Shown here in pieces: positions 1 through 8,160 of a stretch of 41,043 nt of DNA (position 1 is its first letter; every line of letters starts with the position of its first letter). The notes beneath the pieces are model-generated. The model saw only the letters and a program-made list of their open reading frames with translations, was not told the origin of the DNA and ran no database searches. Source of the DNA: an uncultured beta proteobacterium (GTDB taxonomy: Bacteria; Pseudomonadota; Gammaproteobacteria; Burkholderiales; SG8-39); the NCBI GenBank assembly GCA_902826155.1, contig CADEDU010000039.1:1-41043 (forward strand), given 5' to 3'. The position numbers and the translations under genes were made by a program.

Positions 1-710
1 ACGATGGCCCGATGCCGATGGACTACTTCGTCTGGCTTGCACGCAGCGCTGATCGCACTGTCGTCATCGACACCGGTTTCAGCCCGGCCGGTGCCAATCG
101 ACGCAAGCGTCAGCTGCTGCGCAGCCCGGCCGAAGCGCTCGGCCTGCTCGGCGTCGATGCGGCGCAAGTGCGTGACGTGGTCATCACGCATCTCCACTAC
201 GACCACATCGGCAATTTCGATCTGTTCCCGGCCGCTACCTTCCATCTGCAGGATCGCGAGATGCACTACGCCACCGGGCGCTACATGTGCTTCGACTGCT
301 TCGGTCACTCGTTCGAGGTGGAGGAGATCGTCGGCATGGTGCGCAAGGTGTACGCCGGACGGGTGGAATTCCACGACGGTGACGAAACGATCGCGCCGGG
401 TATGTCGGTGCACCTCATCGGCGGACACACGATGGGGCTGCAAGTCGTGCGCGTGCACACGCAACGCGGCTGGGTGGTGGTGGCCTCCGATGCGGCGCAC
501 TACTACGAGAACATGGACGCGCGCCGGCCCTACTCAACGGTGTTCGACGTGGGCGCGATGACACAGGGCTGGAAGCGCTTGCGCGACCTCGCCAATTCGC
601 CCGCGCACATCGTGCCGGGGCATGACCCGGAGGTGCTGCGGCGCTACCCGGCGCCTAGCGCAAGCTTAGAGGGCATCGCCGCCCGGCTGGATGTGGCACC
701 GAAAGCGTAG
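1..710 (+). CDS. MBL-fold metallo-hydrolase, N-acyl homoserine lactonase-like (5' truncated)
   Basis: Metallo-beta-lactamase-fold hydrolase resembling the N-acyl homoserine lactonase family. The metal-binding motif HLHYDHIGN (HxHxDH) is present about 60 residues into the visible part. Further likely metal ligands are the His in IGGHTMG, the Asp in VASDAAHYYENM and the His in IVPGHDPEV. The frame is open to the left edge: the codons before the first visible Met read Asp-Gly-Pro. Family members normally have similar residues well inside the protein, so the true N-terminus lies outside the window. Such enzymes open lactones (quorum quenching) or hydrolyse other esters; the substrate cannot be read from sequence. 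No signal peptide is visible in this part. The gene converges on the Bug receptor at 871-1845. The fold assignment is firm and lactonase specificity is inferred. Confidence 0.85.
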   Translation, partial: DGPMPMDYFVWLARSADRTVVIDTGFSPAGANRRKRQLLRSPAEALGLLGVDAAQVRDVVITHLHYDHIGNFDLFPAATFHLQDREMHYATGRYMCFDCFGHSFEVEEIVGMVRKVYAGRVEFHDGDETIAPGMSVHLIGGHTMGLQVVRVHTQRGWVVVASDAAHYYENMDARRPYSTVFDVGAMTQGWKRLRDLANSPAHIVPGHDPEVLRRYPAPSASLEGIAARLDVAPKA

Positions 711-783
711 GTTGCGAGCAAATCGGTCCTGGTTTGCCATGCACATGGCCGCCTTCCGATAGACCGATCCGTTCATAGACCTC

Positions 784-853
784 GCTGTCGGCGGCTCGAA
801 ATGCATGCGCCATGTCGATCCCCATCACCCAAAACGTGACGGGGCCCCTCGCC
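784..853 (-). repeat. Dispersed intergenic repeat, copy A
   Basis: Three short blocks occur in the same order and orientation here and at 24827-24883: gctgtcggcg (784-793), gtcgatccccat (814-825) and ggggcccctcgcc (841-853). They are identical in both copies. The first spacer is 20 bases here and 19 in copy B; the second is 15 here and 3 in copy B. On the minus strand the middle block reads ATGGGGATCGAC, beginning a short open frame of about 56 codons with no recognisable product. It lies between two convergent genes. It is probably a degenerate small repeat family; the role is unknown. Confidence 0.45.
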
Positions 854-870
854 AGCGGGGCGCATGCATT

Positions 871-1845
871 TCACTCCACCCTAGCCCCCGACGCCTTCAC
901 CACCCTGGCCCACAACTCACGCTCATCGTGCAGCAGCTTGGCCGACTGCTGCGGATCGGCACCGATCACCACGAGCGCGACTTCGAGCAGCCGGTTGCGC
1001 ACCTCGGGTGAGGTGACCGTCTTGTGGAGCGTGTCGTAGAGCTTGTCGATGACCGGCTTGGGCGTCCTGGCGGGCGCCGCGAGAATCAGGATCAGGCTGG
1101 CATCGACGCCGCGAAAGCCTGCCTCGGCGAACGTGGGCACATCGGGCATGCCGGCGAAGCGGCGCTCGCCAGTGATTGCCAGCGCGCGCAACTTGCCGTC
1201 GCTGATCTGTCCGCGCACCGTGCCAGGCAGGCCGAACAGCATCGGCACTTCGCCTGCCACCACGCCCAGCACCGCCGGCCCCGCGCCCTTGTAGGGCACG
1301 TGCACGATCTGCGTGCCGGTGGCCGTCTTCAACAGCTCCGCGGCCAGATGGATCGCGGTGCCGCTGCCTGCCGAGGCGTATGCCATCGCCCCGGGCTTGG
1401 CCTTGGCCATCGCGATCAGCTCGTTAACGCTGTTCGCCGGCGTATTCGGATTCACCACCAGCACCATCGGTCCGCGCGCAACCACCATGACCGGCGCAAA
1501 GTCCGCCACCGGATCGAACGGCAGCTTGGCGTACAGGCTCGGATTGACCACGAACGCCGAATCGAAAAAGCCGATGGTGTAGCCGTCCGGAGCCGCCTTC
1601 GCCACTGCGTCGACGCCGATGTTGCTCGCCGCACCCGGGCGGTTCTCCACCACGATCTGCTGCCCGAGTTGCTCGATCCATTTCGGCGTGAGCATGCGCG
1701 CGGTGGTGTCGCCGACGCCGCCGGGCGGGTACGGCACGATCATGCGGACGGGTTTGGACGGGTAGGTGTCCTGGGCGATTGCGCCACCTCCCAGCAGGAG
1801 CGCCAGCAGCATGGCGCGCAATACCTGGATCGGCAGATCCCTCAT
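871..1845 (-). CDS. Bug/TctC-family tripartite tricarboxylate transporter receptor
   Basis: Periplasmic solute receptor of the Bug family, 324 residues, the usual length. An N-terminal hydrophobic signal ending at about residue 25 (GGGAIAQ) is followed by the family opening YPSKPVRMIVPYPPGG. Typical later motifs are IVVENRPGA, DGYTIG and VHVPYKG. The ATG at 1845 is chosen because AGAGGA stands just upstream and the signal peptide begins there; a longer frame adds 37 Arg-rich residues that do not fit. No tctAB membrane genes are in the window, so the partner is elsewhere or the protein works as a sensor. It diverges from the hydrolase gene at 2065. Ligand unknown. Confidence 0.93.
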   Translation of the reverse strand: MRDLPIQVLRAMLLALLLGGGAIAQDTYPSKPVRMIVPYPPGGVGDTTARMLTPKWIEQLGQQIVVENRPGAASNIGVDAVAKAAPDGYTIGFFDSAFVVNPSLYAKLPFDPVADFAPVMVVARGPMVLVVNPNTPANSVNELIAMAKAKPGAMAYASAGSGTAIHLAAELLKTATGTQIVHVPYKGAGPAVLGVVAGEVPMLFGLPGTVRGQISDGKLRALAITGERRFAGMPDVPTFAEAGFRGVDASLILILAAPARTPKPVIDKLYDTLHKTVTSPEVRNRLLEVALVVIGADPQQSAKLLHDERELWARVVKASGARVE

Positions 1846-2064
1846 TGGTGAATCCTCTTCGTTCGATAGACGATGGCGCTTATTGCGACGACGACGATCA
1901 TCCGCCGCACTATCCGAAGCGTATCGCAACCGACACGTTCTTCTGTAGCGATGCACGCATGTCTTTTGCTGCCCGCTGAGGTGTCACGTCGGGTTGGTTC
2001 ATCAACCACTGCGGGAGCGGTCGCGTACCATCGTGTCTTGACTTCCTACCGGTCGGAGATACCT

Positions 2065-3150
2065 ATGAGCGCACGAGCGATTCACTTCATGCGGCTTGCG
2101 ACCGCATTGACCGTCCTACTCGGTGTGGCGAATCTATGGCCGGTCTGGGCCGCCGACTTTCCGGCGCTGCAAGAGGGTAGCTGGACCCTCCGCGATTTCC
2201 GCTTCCGCTCCGGCGAGACGCTCCCCGAGTTGCGCTTGCACTACCGGACCATCGGCGCGCCAAGCGGCGAGCCCGCCGTGATCCTGCACGGCACCACCCA
2301 ATCGGGCGCGGCGCTGCTTGGGCCGAACTTCGGCGGCGAACTGTTCGGCCCGGGCCAGCCTCTCGATGCCTCGCGCTACTACGTGATCCTCCCCGACGCG
2401 GTGGGACATGGCCAATCGAGCAAACCCTCAGACGGTATGCGCACGAAGTTTCCGCGCTACAACTACGACGACATGGTGCAGGCGACCTACCGCCTGCTCA
2501 CCGAACATCTCGGCGTGCGGAGCGTGCGCCTGGTGCTGGGCAATTCGATGGGCGGCATGCAAACCTGGCTGTTCGCGGCCACGTATCCGCAATACATGGA
2601 CGTCGCGGTTCCGCTGGCATCGCTGCCCGCCGAGATGTCGGGGCGCAATTGGATGCTCCGGCGCCTGATCATCGACTCGATCCGACGCGACCCGGAATGG
2701 AACAACGGCAACTACAGCAGCCAGCCGCGCAGCGTGCAGTTCGCGGCCGTGTTCTACGGCCTGGCAACGCTTGGAGGCAACCAGGGGCTGCAACGCCTCG
2801 CGCCCACGCGCGAAAAGGCCGATGCGCTGCTGAATCAACGGCTGACGGCGTCGTTCACCGCCGACGCGAACGATTTTCTCTACCAGTGGGAGTCATCGCG
2901 CGACTACAACCCCGCGCCGTTCCTCGATCGCATCGAGGCCGCGGTGCTGGCTATCAACTCCGCCGACGATGAACGCAATCCACCCGAGTTGGGCGTATGG
3001 GAGCGCGAGATGAAGCGCGTGAAGAACGGGCGGACCTACCTGATTCCGGCCAGCGACCAGACGACGGGGCATGGCACCACGTCTTTCGCCCGGCATTGGA
3101 GCAAGCAACTGGCCGAGGTGCTGCAGACCGCGCCGAAGCGCGGCAAATAA
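2065..3150 (+). CDS. Secreted alpha/beta hydrolase, homoserine O-acetyltransferase-like
   Basis: Alpha/beta hydrolase of the MetX-like group, 361 residues. Residues 1-30 form a hydrophobic signal ending near VWAADF, so the protein is probably periplasmic, unlike cytosolic MetX. The nucleophile elbow GNSMGG places Ser at about residue 161. The Asp in NSADDERNPP and the His in TTGHGTT complete the triad. The oxyanion region LHGTTQSG and the LPDAVGHGQSSKP segment are typical of the MetX fold. GGAG precedes the ATG at 2065; an upstream extension would bury the signal peptide. The gene ends three bases before a convergent gene. Transfer of acetyl to homoserine is unlikely outside the cytoplasm, so esterase or amidase activity is more plausible. 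This is inference. Confidence 0.88.
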   Translation: MSARAIHFMRLATALTVLLGVANLWPVWAADFPALQEGSWTLRDFRFRSGETLPELRLHYRTIGAPSGEPAVILHGTTQSGAALLGPNFGGELFGPGQPLDASRYYVILPDAVGHGQSSKPSDGMRTKFPRYNYDDMVQATYRLLTEHLGVRSVRLVLGNSMGGMQTWLFAATYPQYMDVAVPLASLPAEMSGRNWMLRRLIIDSIRRDPEWNNGNYSSQPRSVQFAAVFYGLATLGGNQGLQRLAPTREKADALLNQRLTASFTADANDFLYQWESSRDYNPAPFLDRIEAAVLAINSADDERNPPELGVWEREMKRVKNGRTYLIPASDQTTGHGTTSFARHWSKQLAEVLQTAPKRGK

Positions 3151-3153
3151 GGA

Positions 3154-4290
3154 CTAGCGGTACAGCGCCTTGCTCGCAAGAGCAGCACCCTTGCCTAGCG
3201 ACTCGAGCTTGGCCCACGCGATCTGCGGATGCGAGCGTCCGCCGAAGCCGCAATCGGCGCCGGCCACCACGTTCTCCTTGCCGACCACCTCCGCGTAACG
3301 CGTGATGCGTTGCGCCACCAGCTCCGGATGTTCGACCACGTCGGTCGAATGCGTGATCACGCCCGGAATGAGGATCTTGCCTTTGGGCAGCTTCACGCTT
3401 TGCCACACCGCCCACTCATGCTCGTGTCGCGCGTTCGCGCCCTCGATCAGATAGGCCTGCGCCTTTACCCGCAGCATGACGTCGGCGATCTTCGCCAGCT
3501 CCAGATCGTAGGCGTGCGGACCGTGCCAGCTGCCCCAGCACAGGTGGTAGCGCACCCGATCCTCGGGGATCGCGGCAAGCGCGTGATTGAGCGCCTCGAC
3601 GCGCACCATGCAGCGCTTGCGAAACGCCTCCAGCCCCATCTGGATGCCGATGCGATCCCAAAGCGCGGGTAACCACGCGTCGTCCACTTGCAGGATGAAT
3701 CCGGCGCGCACGATCGTTTCGTACTCGACCTTCATCGCCTCCGCGATTCCGTAGAGGAACGCCTCCTCGTCCGGATAGTGTTCGTTGCGCCGGTACACCT
3801 CCAGGCTCGCAGGTGCGGTGGTGGTGAGGAATGCATCGTCGGGCGACGCGTGTTCGCGCAGCAGCGCGATCTCGCGTTCGAGCGCGGCCTGGCCGGTGTA
3901 GGTGATCGGCGCGGTGCACACCCAGCTCGGACGCTTCTGCTTGATCTGCTCGCCGGGCGAATAGAACAGCGTGCCGCGCTCGGTGGCGTAGCGATAGAAA
4001 TCGGCAAATCCCTCGCGGTCCTTGCCCTGCTGGATCAGCGGCTTCTCGTTCGAGGGGGGGCGCGCCTCGAACCCGCCGAAGCGCGCTTCGACGTACGACA
4101 GCCAATCGCCCTCCTTCGTGTACTCGCCTTCGTTGACCACATCGATCCCCAGCGCACGCTGCTTCGCGACCACCGCCCCCACTTGCGTGCGCAGTTTGAC
4201 GGTGTAGTCGGGCGCGCTGCGATCGATTGGTGCCAGTTCGGGCAGGCTGCCGACGTGGGTGGTGAGAATTTTCGTTTCGCTGCGTTTCAT
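3154..4290 (-). CDS. MetE C-terminal-domain-like zinc methyltransferase/thiol alkyltransferase (paralogue 1)
   Basis: Single-domain homologue of the catalytic C-terminal half of cobalamin-independent methionine synthase, 378 residues against about 750 for full MetE. The opening TTHVGSLPE is diagnostic. All zinc ligands of MetE have visible counterparts: His and Cys in RYHLCWGS, Glu in YLIEGANARHEHEW and Cys in GADCGFGG. A zinc-bound thiolate alkylation reaction is therefore expected. The missing N-terminal half means it probably does not use methyltetrahydrofolate-polyglutamate as MetE does. Epoxyalkane:coenzyme M transferase belongs to the same single-domain group, so a thiol alkyltransferase is a real alternative. 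It diverges from the paralogue at 4504 across a 213-base gap. Family firm, substrate unknown. Confidence 0.9.
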   Translation of the reverse strand: MKRSETKILTTHVGSLPELAPIDRSAPDYTVKLRTQVGAVVAKQRALGIDVVNEGEYTKEGDWLSYVEARFGGFEARPPSNEKPLIQQGKDREGFADFYRYATERGTLFYSPGEQIKQKRPSWVCTAPITYTGQAALEREIALLREHASPDDAFLTTTAPASLEVYRRNEHYPDEEAFLYGIAEAMKVEYETIVRAGFILQVDDAWLPALWDRIGIQMGLEAFRKRCMVRVEALNHALAAIPEDRVRYHLCWGSWHGPHAYDLELAKIADVMLRVKAQAYLIEGANARHEHEWAVWQSVKLPKGKILIPGVITHSTDVVEHPELVAQRITRYAEVVGKENVVAGADCGFGGRSHPQIAWAKLESLGKGAALASKALYR

Positions 4291-4503
4291 CGCGACGGAC
4301 CTGATTGAATGGGAATGCCGCCGATGTTAATCCCTCGATTGGCGTGGGAGGAGCGCGGCGGGATTCGGCCCACGCGCTCGTTGCTCACCCGCTGCCCTCG
4401 CACGGCCGGGCTGGCTCGCCATCACCACCGCAGTCGGCCAGAATGCGCGGTCAGCCGTCAAAACGAAGCAAGCGACGAAACGCGCATCGACAGGAGCATG
4501 ACC

Positions 4504-5646
4504 ATGCAACGCAGCACCGAACGAATCCTGACCACCCACGTGGGCAGCCTGCCGCGACCGCAAGACCTGGTCGATCTGATGCTGGCCGGCCACGACAAGG
4601 CAGGCAGCGGCGAAGCGAAGGCGTTCAAGGCGGCGGCCGATCGCGCCATCGAAGCGGCCGTGCGCAAGCAGATCGAATGCGGCATCGACGTGATCAACGA
4701 CGGCGAGCAGGCGCGCACCGACTACACCGTCCACGTGCTCGATCGCCTCAACGGCTTCGGCGGTACGAGCCAGGCGCCGCTTGGCACCGGCGACGAGGAG
4801 TTCCCGGAACTGGCGCAGATCCTCAAGCAGTTCGCCTCACCGTTTCAGCATCGACCGGCGTGCTCGTCGGCGGTGAGCTGGAAGGACTGGCCCGCCGCGC
4901 AAGCCGATATCGATCGTGCCAAGGCAGCCACCGCGCAGGCCGGCGCGGTCGAAACGTTCATGACCTCGCCTTCGCCGGGTCAGATCGCGCGCTATCTGCG
5001 CAACGCCTACTACCCCTCGGAAGAGGCGTACATGTTCGCGCTGGCCGACGTGATGGCGCGGGAATACAAGGCGATCGTCGATGCCGGGTTCGTGCTGCAA
5101 CTCGATTGCCCCGATCTGGCGCTGTCACGGCATACCGTGTTCAAGAAGCTTTCCATCGATGAGTTCCGCAAGACCATCAACGTGCACGTCGACGCGCTGA
5201 ATCACGCCATCAAGGACATCCCGGCCGATCGCATGCGCATGCACATCTGCTGGGGCAGCACGCTCGCGCCACATCACACCGACGTGCCGCTGCGCGACAT
5301 CGTCGACATCGTGTTGCGCGCCAAGCCGATGGCCGTGTCGTTTCCAGCGGCCAATCCGTGGCACGAGCACGAGTGGAAGCTGTGGCGAGACGTGAAACTG
5401 CCCGCGGGCAAAGCAATCATTCCAGGCGTGATCGACTCGACCCACAACACCGTGGAGCATCCGGAAGTCGTGGCCGATCGCATCATCCGATTCGCGCAAG
5501 GCGTGGGCCGGGAGAATGTGATCGCTGGTGTCGACTGCGGCTTCGGCACGTTCGCCGGCCGGGTGCAGGTCGACACCAAGATCGTCTGGATGAAGCTGCA
5601 CTCGCTGGCCGAAGGCGCGCGCATTGCTTCAAAGCAGCTTTGGTAG
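4504..5646 (+). CDS. MetE C-terminal-domain-like protein (paralogue 2, altered zinc site)
   Basis: Second single-domain MetE-C homologue, 380 residues, opening with ILTTHVGSLPRPQDL. The His and Cys of the zinc site (MHICWGS) and the late Cys (GVDCGFGTF) are kept. The position of the third ligand, Glu in paralogue 1 (IEGAN), reads FPAAN, so Glu is replaced by Pro before the shared HEHEW. The enzyme may bind zinc with three ligands or use a different residue. The start at 4504 is preferred over the ATG at 4498 because AGGAG sits seven bases before it but only one base before the other. The PLP enzyme follows 19 bases downstream, so the two genes are probably cotranscribed. Specificity is not known. 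Confidence 0.88.
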   Translation: MQRSTERILTTHVGSLPRPQDLVDLMLAGHDKAGSGEAKAFKAAADRAIEAAVRKQIECGIDVINDGEQARTDYTVHVLDRLNGFGGTSQAPLGTGDEEFPELAQILKQFASPFQHRPACSSAVSWKDWPAAQADIDRAKAATAQAGAVETFMTSPSPGQIARYLRNAYYPSEEAYMFALADVMAREYKAIVDAGFVLQLDCPDLALSRHTVFKKLSIDEFRKTINVHVDALNHAIKDIPADRMRMHICWGSTLAPHHTDVPLRDIVDIVLRAKPMAVSFPAANPWHEHEWKLWRDVKLPAGKAIIPGVIDSTHNTVEHPEVVADRIIRFAQGVGRENVIAGVDCGFGTFAGRVQVDTKIVWMKLHSLAEGARIASKQLW

Positions 5647-5665
5647 AACTTTCGCAGGAGCCTCC

Positions 5666-6703
5666 ATGACCATCCGCAACGGCTTCATCGAATCGGTCGG
5701 CAACACCCCGCTCATCCGCCTGCGCAAGGTTTCGGAGGAAACCGGCTGCGAGATTCTGGGCAAGGCCGAGTTCCTCAACCCCGGCGGCTCGGTGAAGGAT
5801 CGCGCGGCCCTGGCGATCGTGCTCGATGCTGAGCGCAAGGGAGTGCTGCGGCCCGGCGGGATGATCGTCGAGGGCACCGCGGGCAACACCGGCATCGGCC
5901 TCGCGCTGGTGGCGAATGCACGCGGCTATCGCACCGCGATCGTCATTCCCGACACCCAGTCGCAGGAGAAGAAGGACACGCTGCGACTGTGCGGCGCCTT
6001 GCTCTACGAGGTGCCGGCCGCGCCGTACAGCAATCCCAACAACTACGTGCACGTGGCGCAGCGTCTGGCCGAATCAATGGCGCGCACCGACGGCAACGGT
6101 GCGATCTGGGCGCAGCAGTTCGACAACGTCGCCAATCGGCAGGGACACATCGACACCACCGGGCCGGAGATCTGGGCGCAGACCGGCGGCAAGATGGACG
6201 CGTTCATCTGTGCTGCAGGCACCGGCGGCACGCTTGCCGGCGTAGCGATGGCGCTGCGTGACCGGCGCGCGTCGATCAAGATCGGGCTGGCCGATCCGCC
6301 CGGTGCGGCGCTCTATCACCACTACAAGCACGGCACGCTCAAGGCCGAGGGCTCCTCGATTACCGAAGGCATCGGCCAGGGGCGCATCACCAGGAATCTC
6401 GATGGCTTGTCGATCGACTTCCCTTACCAGATCCCCGACGTGGAGACGGTGCAGATGGTGTTCGAGCTGCTCGAGCACGAGGGGCTGTGCCTGGGCAGCT
6501 CCAGCGGGATCAACGTCGCCGGCGCAGTGCGGCTCGCGCGCGAACTCGGGCCAGGCCACACGATCGTGACCGTGCTGTGCGACTCGGGACAGCGATATCA
6601 ATCGCGGCTGTTCAACCCGGCGTTCCTGCGGTCGAAGAATCTGCCGGTGCCCGCGTGGCTGGAGCGCGGCGTGCCGGCGTTGCCTGATGGTGTGATGAAG
6701 TAG
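5666..6703 (+). CDS. Cysteine synthase-family PLP enzyme
   Basis: Fold-type II PLP enzyme of the cysteine synthase/cystathionine beta-synthase family, 345 residues. Opening SVGNTPLIRL, PLP lysine in NPGGSVKDRAA (about residue 44), substrate loop EGTAGNTGIG, phosphate-binding GTGGTLAG and the late Ser in CDSGQRYQSR are all present. The family reaction is replacement of O-acetylserine or another beta-substituent by a sulfur or other nucleophile. The substrate loop has EGTAGNT where classical CysK has a TSGNT loop, and the C-terminus (SRLFNP onward) is longer than in the shortest CysK proteins. The ATG at 5666 has caggag at a good distance. Coupling to the MetE-like gene suggests a sulfur-amino-acid or thiol route; this is inference. 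Confidence 0.88.
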   Translation: MTIRNGFIESVGNTPLIRLRKVSEETGCEILGKAEFLNPGGSVKDRAALAIVLDAERKGVLRPGGMIVEGTAGNTGIGLALVANARGYRTAIVIPDTQSQEKKDTLRLCGALLYEVPAAPYSNPNNYVHVAQRLAESMARTDGNGAIWAQQFDNVANRQGHIDTTGPEIWAQTGGKMDAFICAAGTGGTLAGVAMALRDRRASIKIGLADPPGAALYHHYKHGTLKAEGSSITEGIGQGRITRNLDGLSIDFPYQIPDVETVQMVFELLEHEGLCLGSSSGINVAGAVRLARELGPGHTIVTVLCDSGQRYQSRLFNPAFLRSKNLPVPAWLERGVPALPDGVMK

Positions 6704-6730
6704 TAACCACGAATCGGCGCGCGAGGAACC

Positions 6731-6748
6731 AGGGCGGGAGAGCGCCCT
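6731..6748. terminator. Hairpin between convergent genes
   Basis: Perfect six-base stem AGGGCG/CGCCCT with loop GGAGAG. It lies 27 bases after the PLP enzyme stop and overlaps the last codon of the convergent Bug gene. There is no T-run, so an intrinsic terminator is only a possibility. Confidence 0.35.
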
Positions 6749-7748
6749 ACTCTCGCCCGATGCCAGCCGCCTTGACGATCCGCGCATTGCTCGCGAGATC
6801 GCGCTCCACGAACTTGCGGAAATCGTCGAACGTGATCAGCGACACGTCGGCACCCTGCGCGCCCATCGCCTCGCGCACTTTCGGCTCCTGCGTCGCGCTC
6901 TTCAACGCGTCGAGCACCTTCTGCATGATCGGCTGCGGCGTCCCTCTCGGCGCAAGCATGCCGGCCCAGCCGCTGTAGTCGTAGCCCGCCACCGTTTCGC
7001 TCAACGTCGGCATGTCACCGAACAACGGATGACGCTTGTCGAGGCTGTGGCCGATCGCACGCAACCTGCCGTTCCGCACCTGCGACATGGCTGCCGGTGC
7101 GGGCGCGAGCGTCCAGTGCGATTCGCCCGCCACGACTGATGCGATCGACGGCCCGCCACCCTTGTACGGCACGTGCAGTGATTCGAAGCCCGCCGCGTTC
7201 ATCAGCGCAACGCCCGCCAGATGACTCGCCGCACCTGGACCGGCTGAGGCCATGTGCACCTTCCCGGCATTGGCTTTGGCGTAGTCGATCAGCTCGCGCA
7301 CGCTGTTCACCGGCAGCTGCGGATTGACCACCAGCACGTTCGGCATCACCGCGAACGTCGAGATGAACGCGAAATCGGCGAGCGTGTCGAACGGCACCTT
7401 CTTCTGGATGTGGGGCGCGATCGTCGATGCGCTCGACGAAGCGACGATCAGCGTGTAGCCGTCGGGCGGCGCGGCCTTGCCCAGCTCCATGCCTAACACG
7501 CCGCTCGCGCCGGCCCGGTTCTCGATCACGATCGACTGGCCCAGCATCTCGCCCAGACGCGTCGAGAGGATGCGCCCGAGCGTATCGATCGAGCTGCCCG
7601 GCGCATTGGGCATGATCAGCTTGACCGGCCGGTTGGGATAGTCCTTCGCCGATTCCTGCGCGTGAGCGACCGCAACGCCGAGCCCCAGCACGAACGCAAC
7701 CACGCTGCGACGTACCAAGCACGCGTTCAAGATCTTCATTATTCTCAT
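6747..7748 (-). CDS. Bug/TctC-family receptor
   Basis: Periplasmic solute receptor, 333 residues. A signal peptide with a hydrophobic core (VVAFVLGLGVAVAHAQ) ends near residue 30, then NRPVKLIMPNAPGSSIDTLGR. Family motifs VIENRAGASG, PDGYTLIVASS and LHVPYKGGGPS are present. Start: ATG at 7748 (MRIMKIL) is chosen; the ATG at 7739 is nearly as good, as neither has a strong Shine-Dalgarno and both keep the signal. It begins seven bases after the stop of the DUF35 gene and is the last gene of the thiolase-like/DUF35/Bug operon. This suggests that the receptor captures the compound handled by that CoA-dependent pair. No transporter membrane genes are nearby. Confidence 0.92.
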   Translation of the reverse strand: MRIMKILNACLVRRSVVAFVLGLGVAVAHAQESAKDYPNRPVKLIMPNAPGSSIDTLGRILSTRLGEMLGQSIVIENRAGASGVLGMELGKAAPPDGYTLIVASSSASTIAPHIQKKVPFDTLADFAFISTFAVMPNVLVVNPQLPVNSVRELIDYAKANAGKVHMASAGPGAASHLAGVALMNAAGFESLHVPYKGGGPSIASVVAGESHWTLAPAPAAMSQVRNGRLRAIGHSLDKRHPLFGDMPTLSETVAGYDYSGWAGMLAPRGTPQPIMQKVLDALKSATQEPKVREAMGAQGADVSLITFDDFRKFVERDLASNARIVKAAGIGRE

Positions 7749-7754
7749 GGTCAA

Positions 7755-8156
7755 TTACGCCGGCGTGAACATCGGCACCGGCGGACCGCCGTCGGTCGGT
7801 TTGAACACGACCTTGACCGCCTGCCCGCAGCGGATCGCGTCGAGATCGCAATCGACGATGTTGGTCATCATCGACACGCCCTCTTCCAGCGTGACGTACG
7901 CGATCGCGAACGGTGTCGGCCCGACGCGACGGCAGATGCTGTAGGTGTAGATCGTGCCGCGGCCGCAAGCCTCGAGCCATTCGGTATCGGCGCTGAAGCA
8001 ATGCGGGCACAGCGCGCGCGGAAAGAAGTGCGGCTCGCCGCAGCTGCGGCATTTCTTGTAGAGCAGCTTGCCCTGTGCCGTGGCTTCGAAGTAGCGCGCG
8101 TTCTCCGGGTTGGGCACCGGCGCGGCGATCTTGCGGTCCTGATAAGGGGTGGGCAT
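7755..8156 (-). CDS. DUF35 zinc-ribbon/OB-fold protein (ChsH2-like partner)
   Basis: Small acyl-CoA-associated protein, 133 residues. The N-terminal rubredoxin-like zinc ribbon uses Cys36, Cys39, Cys50 and Cys53 (CRSCG and CPHC). A C-terminal OB-fold half begins near GRGTIYTYSICRR and contains PFAIAYVTLEEGV. In known systems DUF35 proteins bind thiolase-fold partners and contribute the acyl-CoA channel, for example ChsH2 with Ltp2 in steroid side-chain cleavage. Here it starts four bases after the stop of the thiolase-like gene, as expected for a two-subunit enzyme. It has no signal peptide and is cytosolic. The partnership is inferred from order and family precedent. Confidence 0.9.
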   Translation of the reverse strand: MPTPYQDRKIAAPVPNPENARYFEATAQGKLLYKKCRSCGEPHFFPRALCPHCFSADTEWLEACGRGTIYTYSICRRVGPTPFAIAYVTLEEGVSMMTNIVDCDLDAIRCGQAVKVVFKPTDGGPPVPMFTPA

Positions 8157-8160
8157 CGCT

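Noticed and set aside
2038..2066. TTGACT as a -35 element before the secreted hydrolase.
   Set aside because: With a normal spacer the -10 would overlap the start codon, leaving no leader although a Shine-Dalgarno is present.
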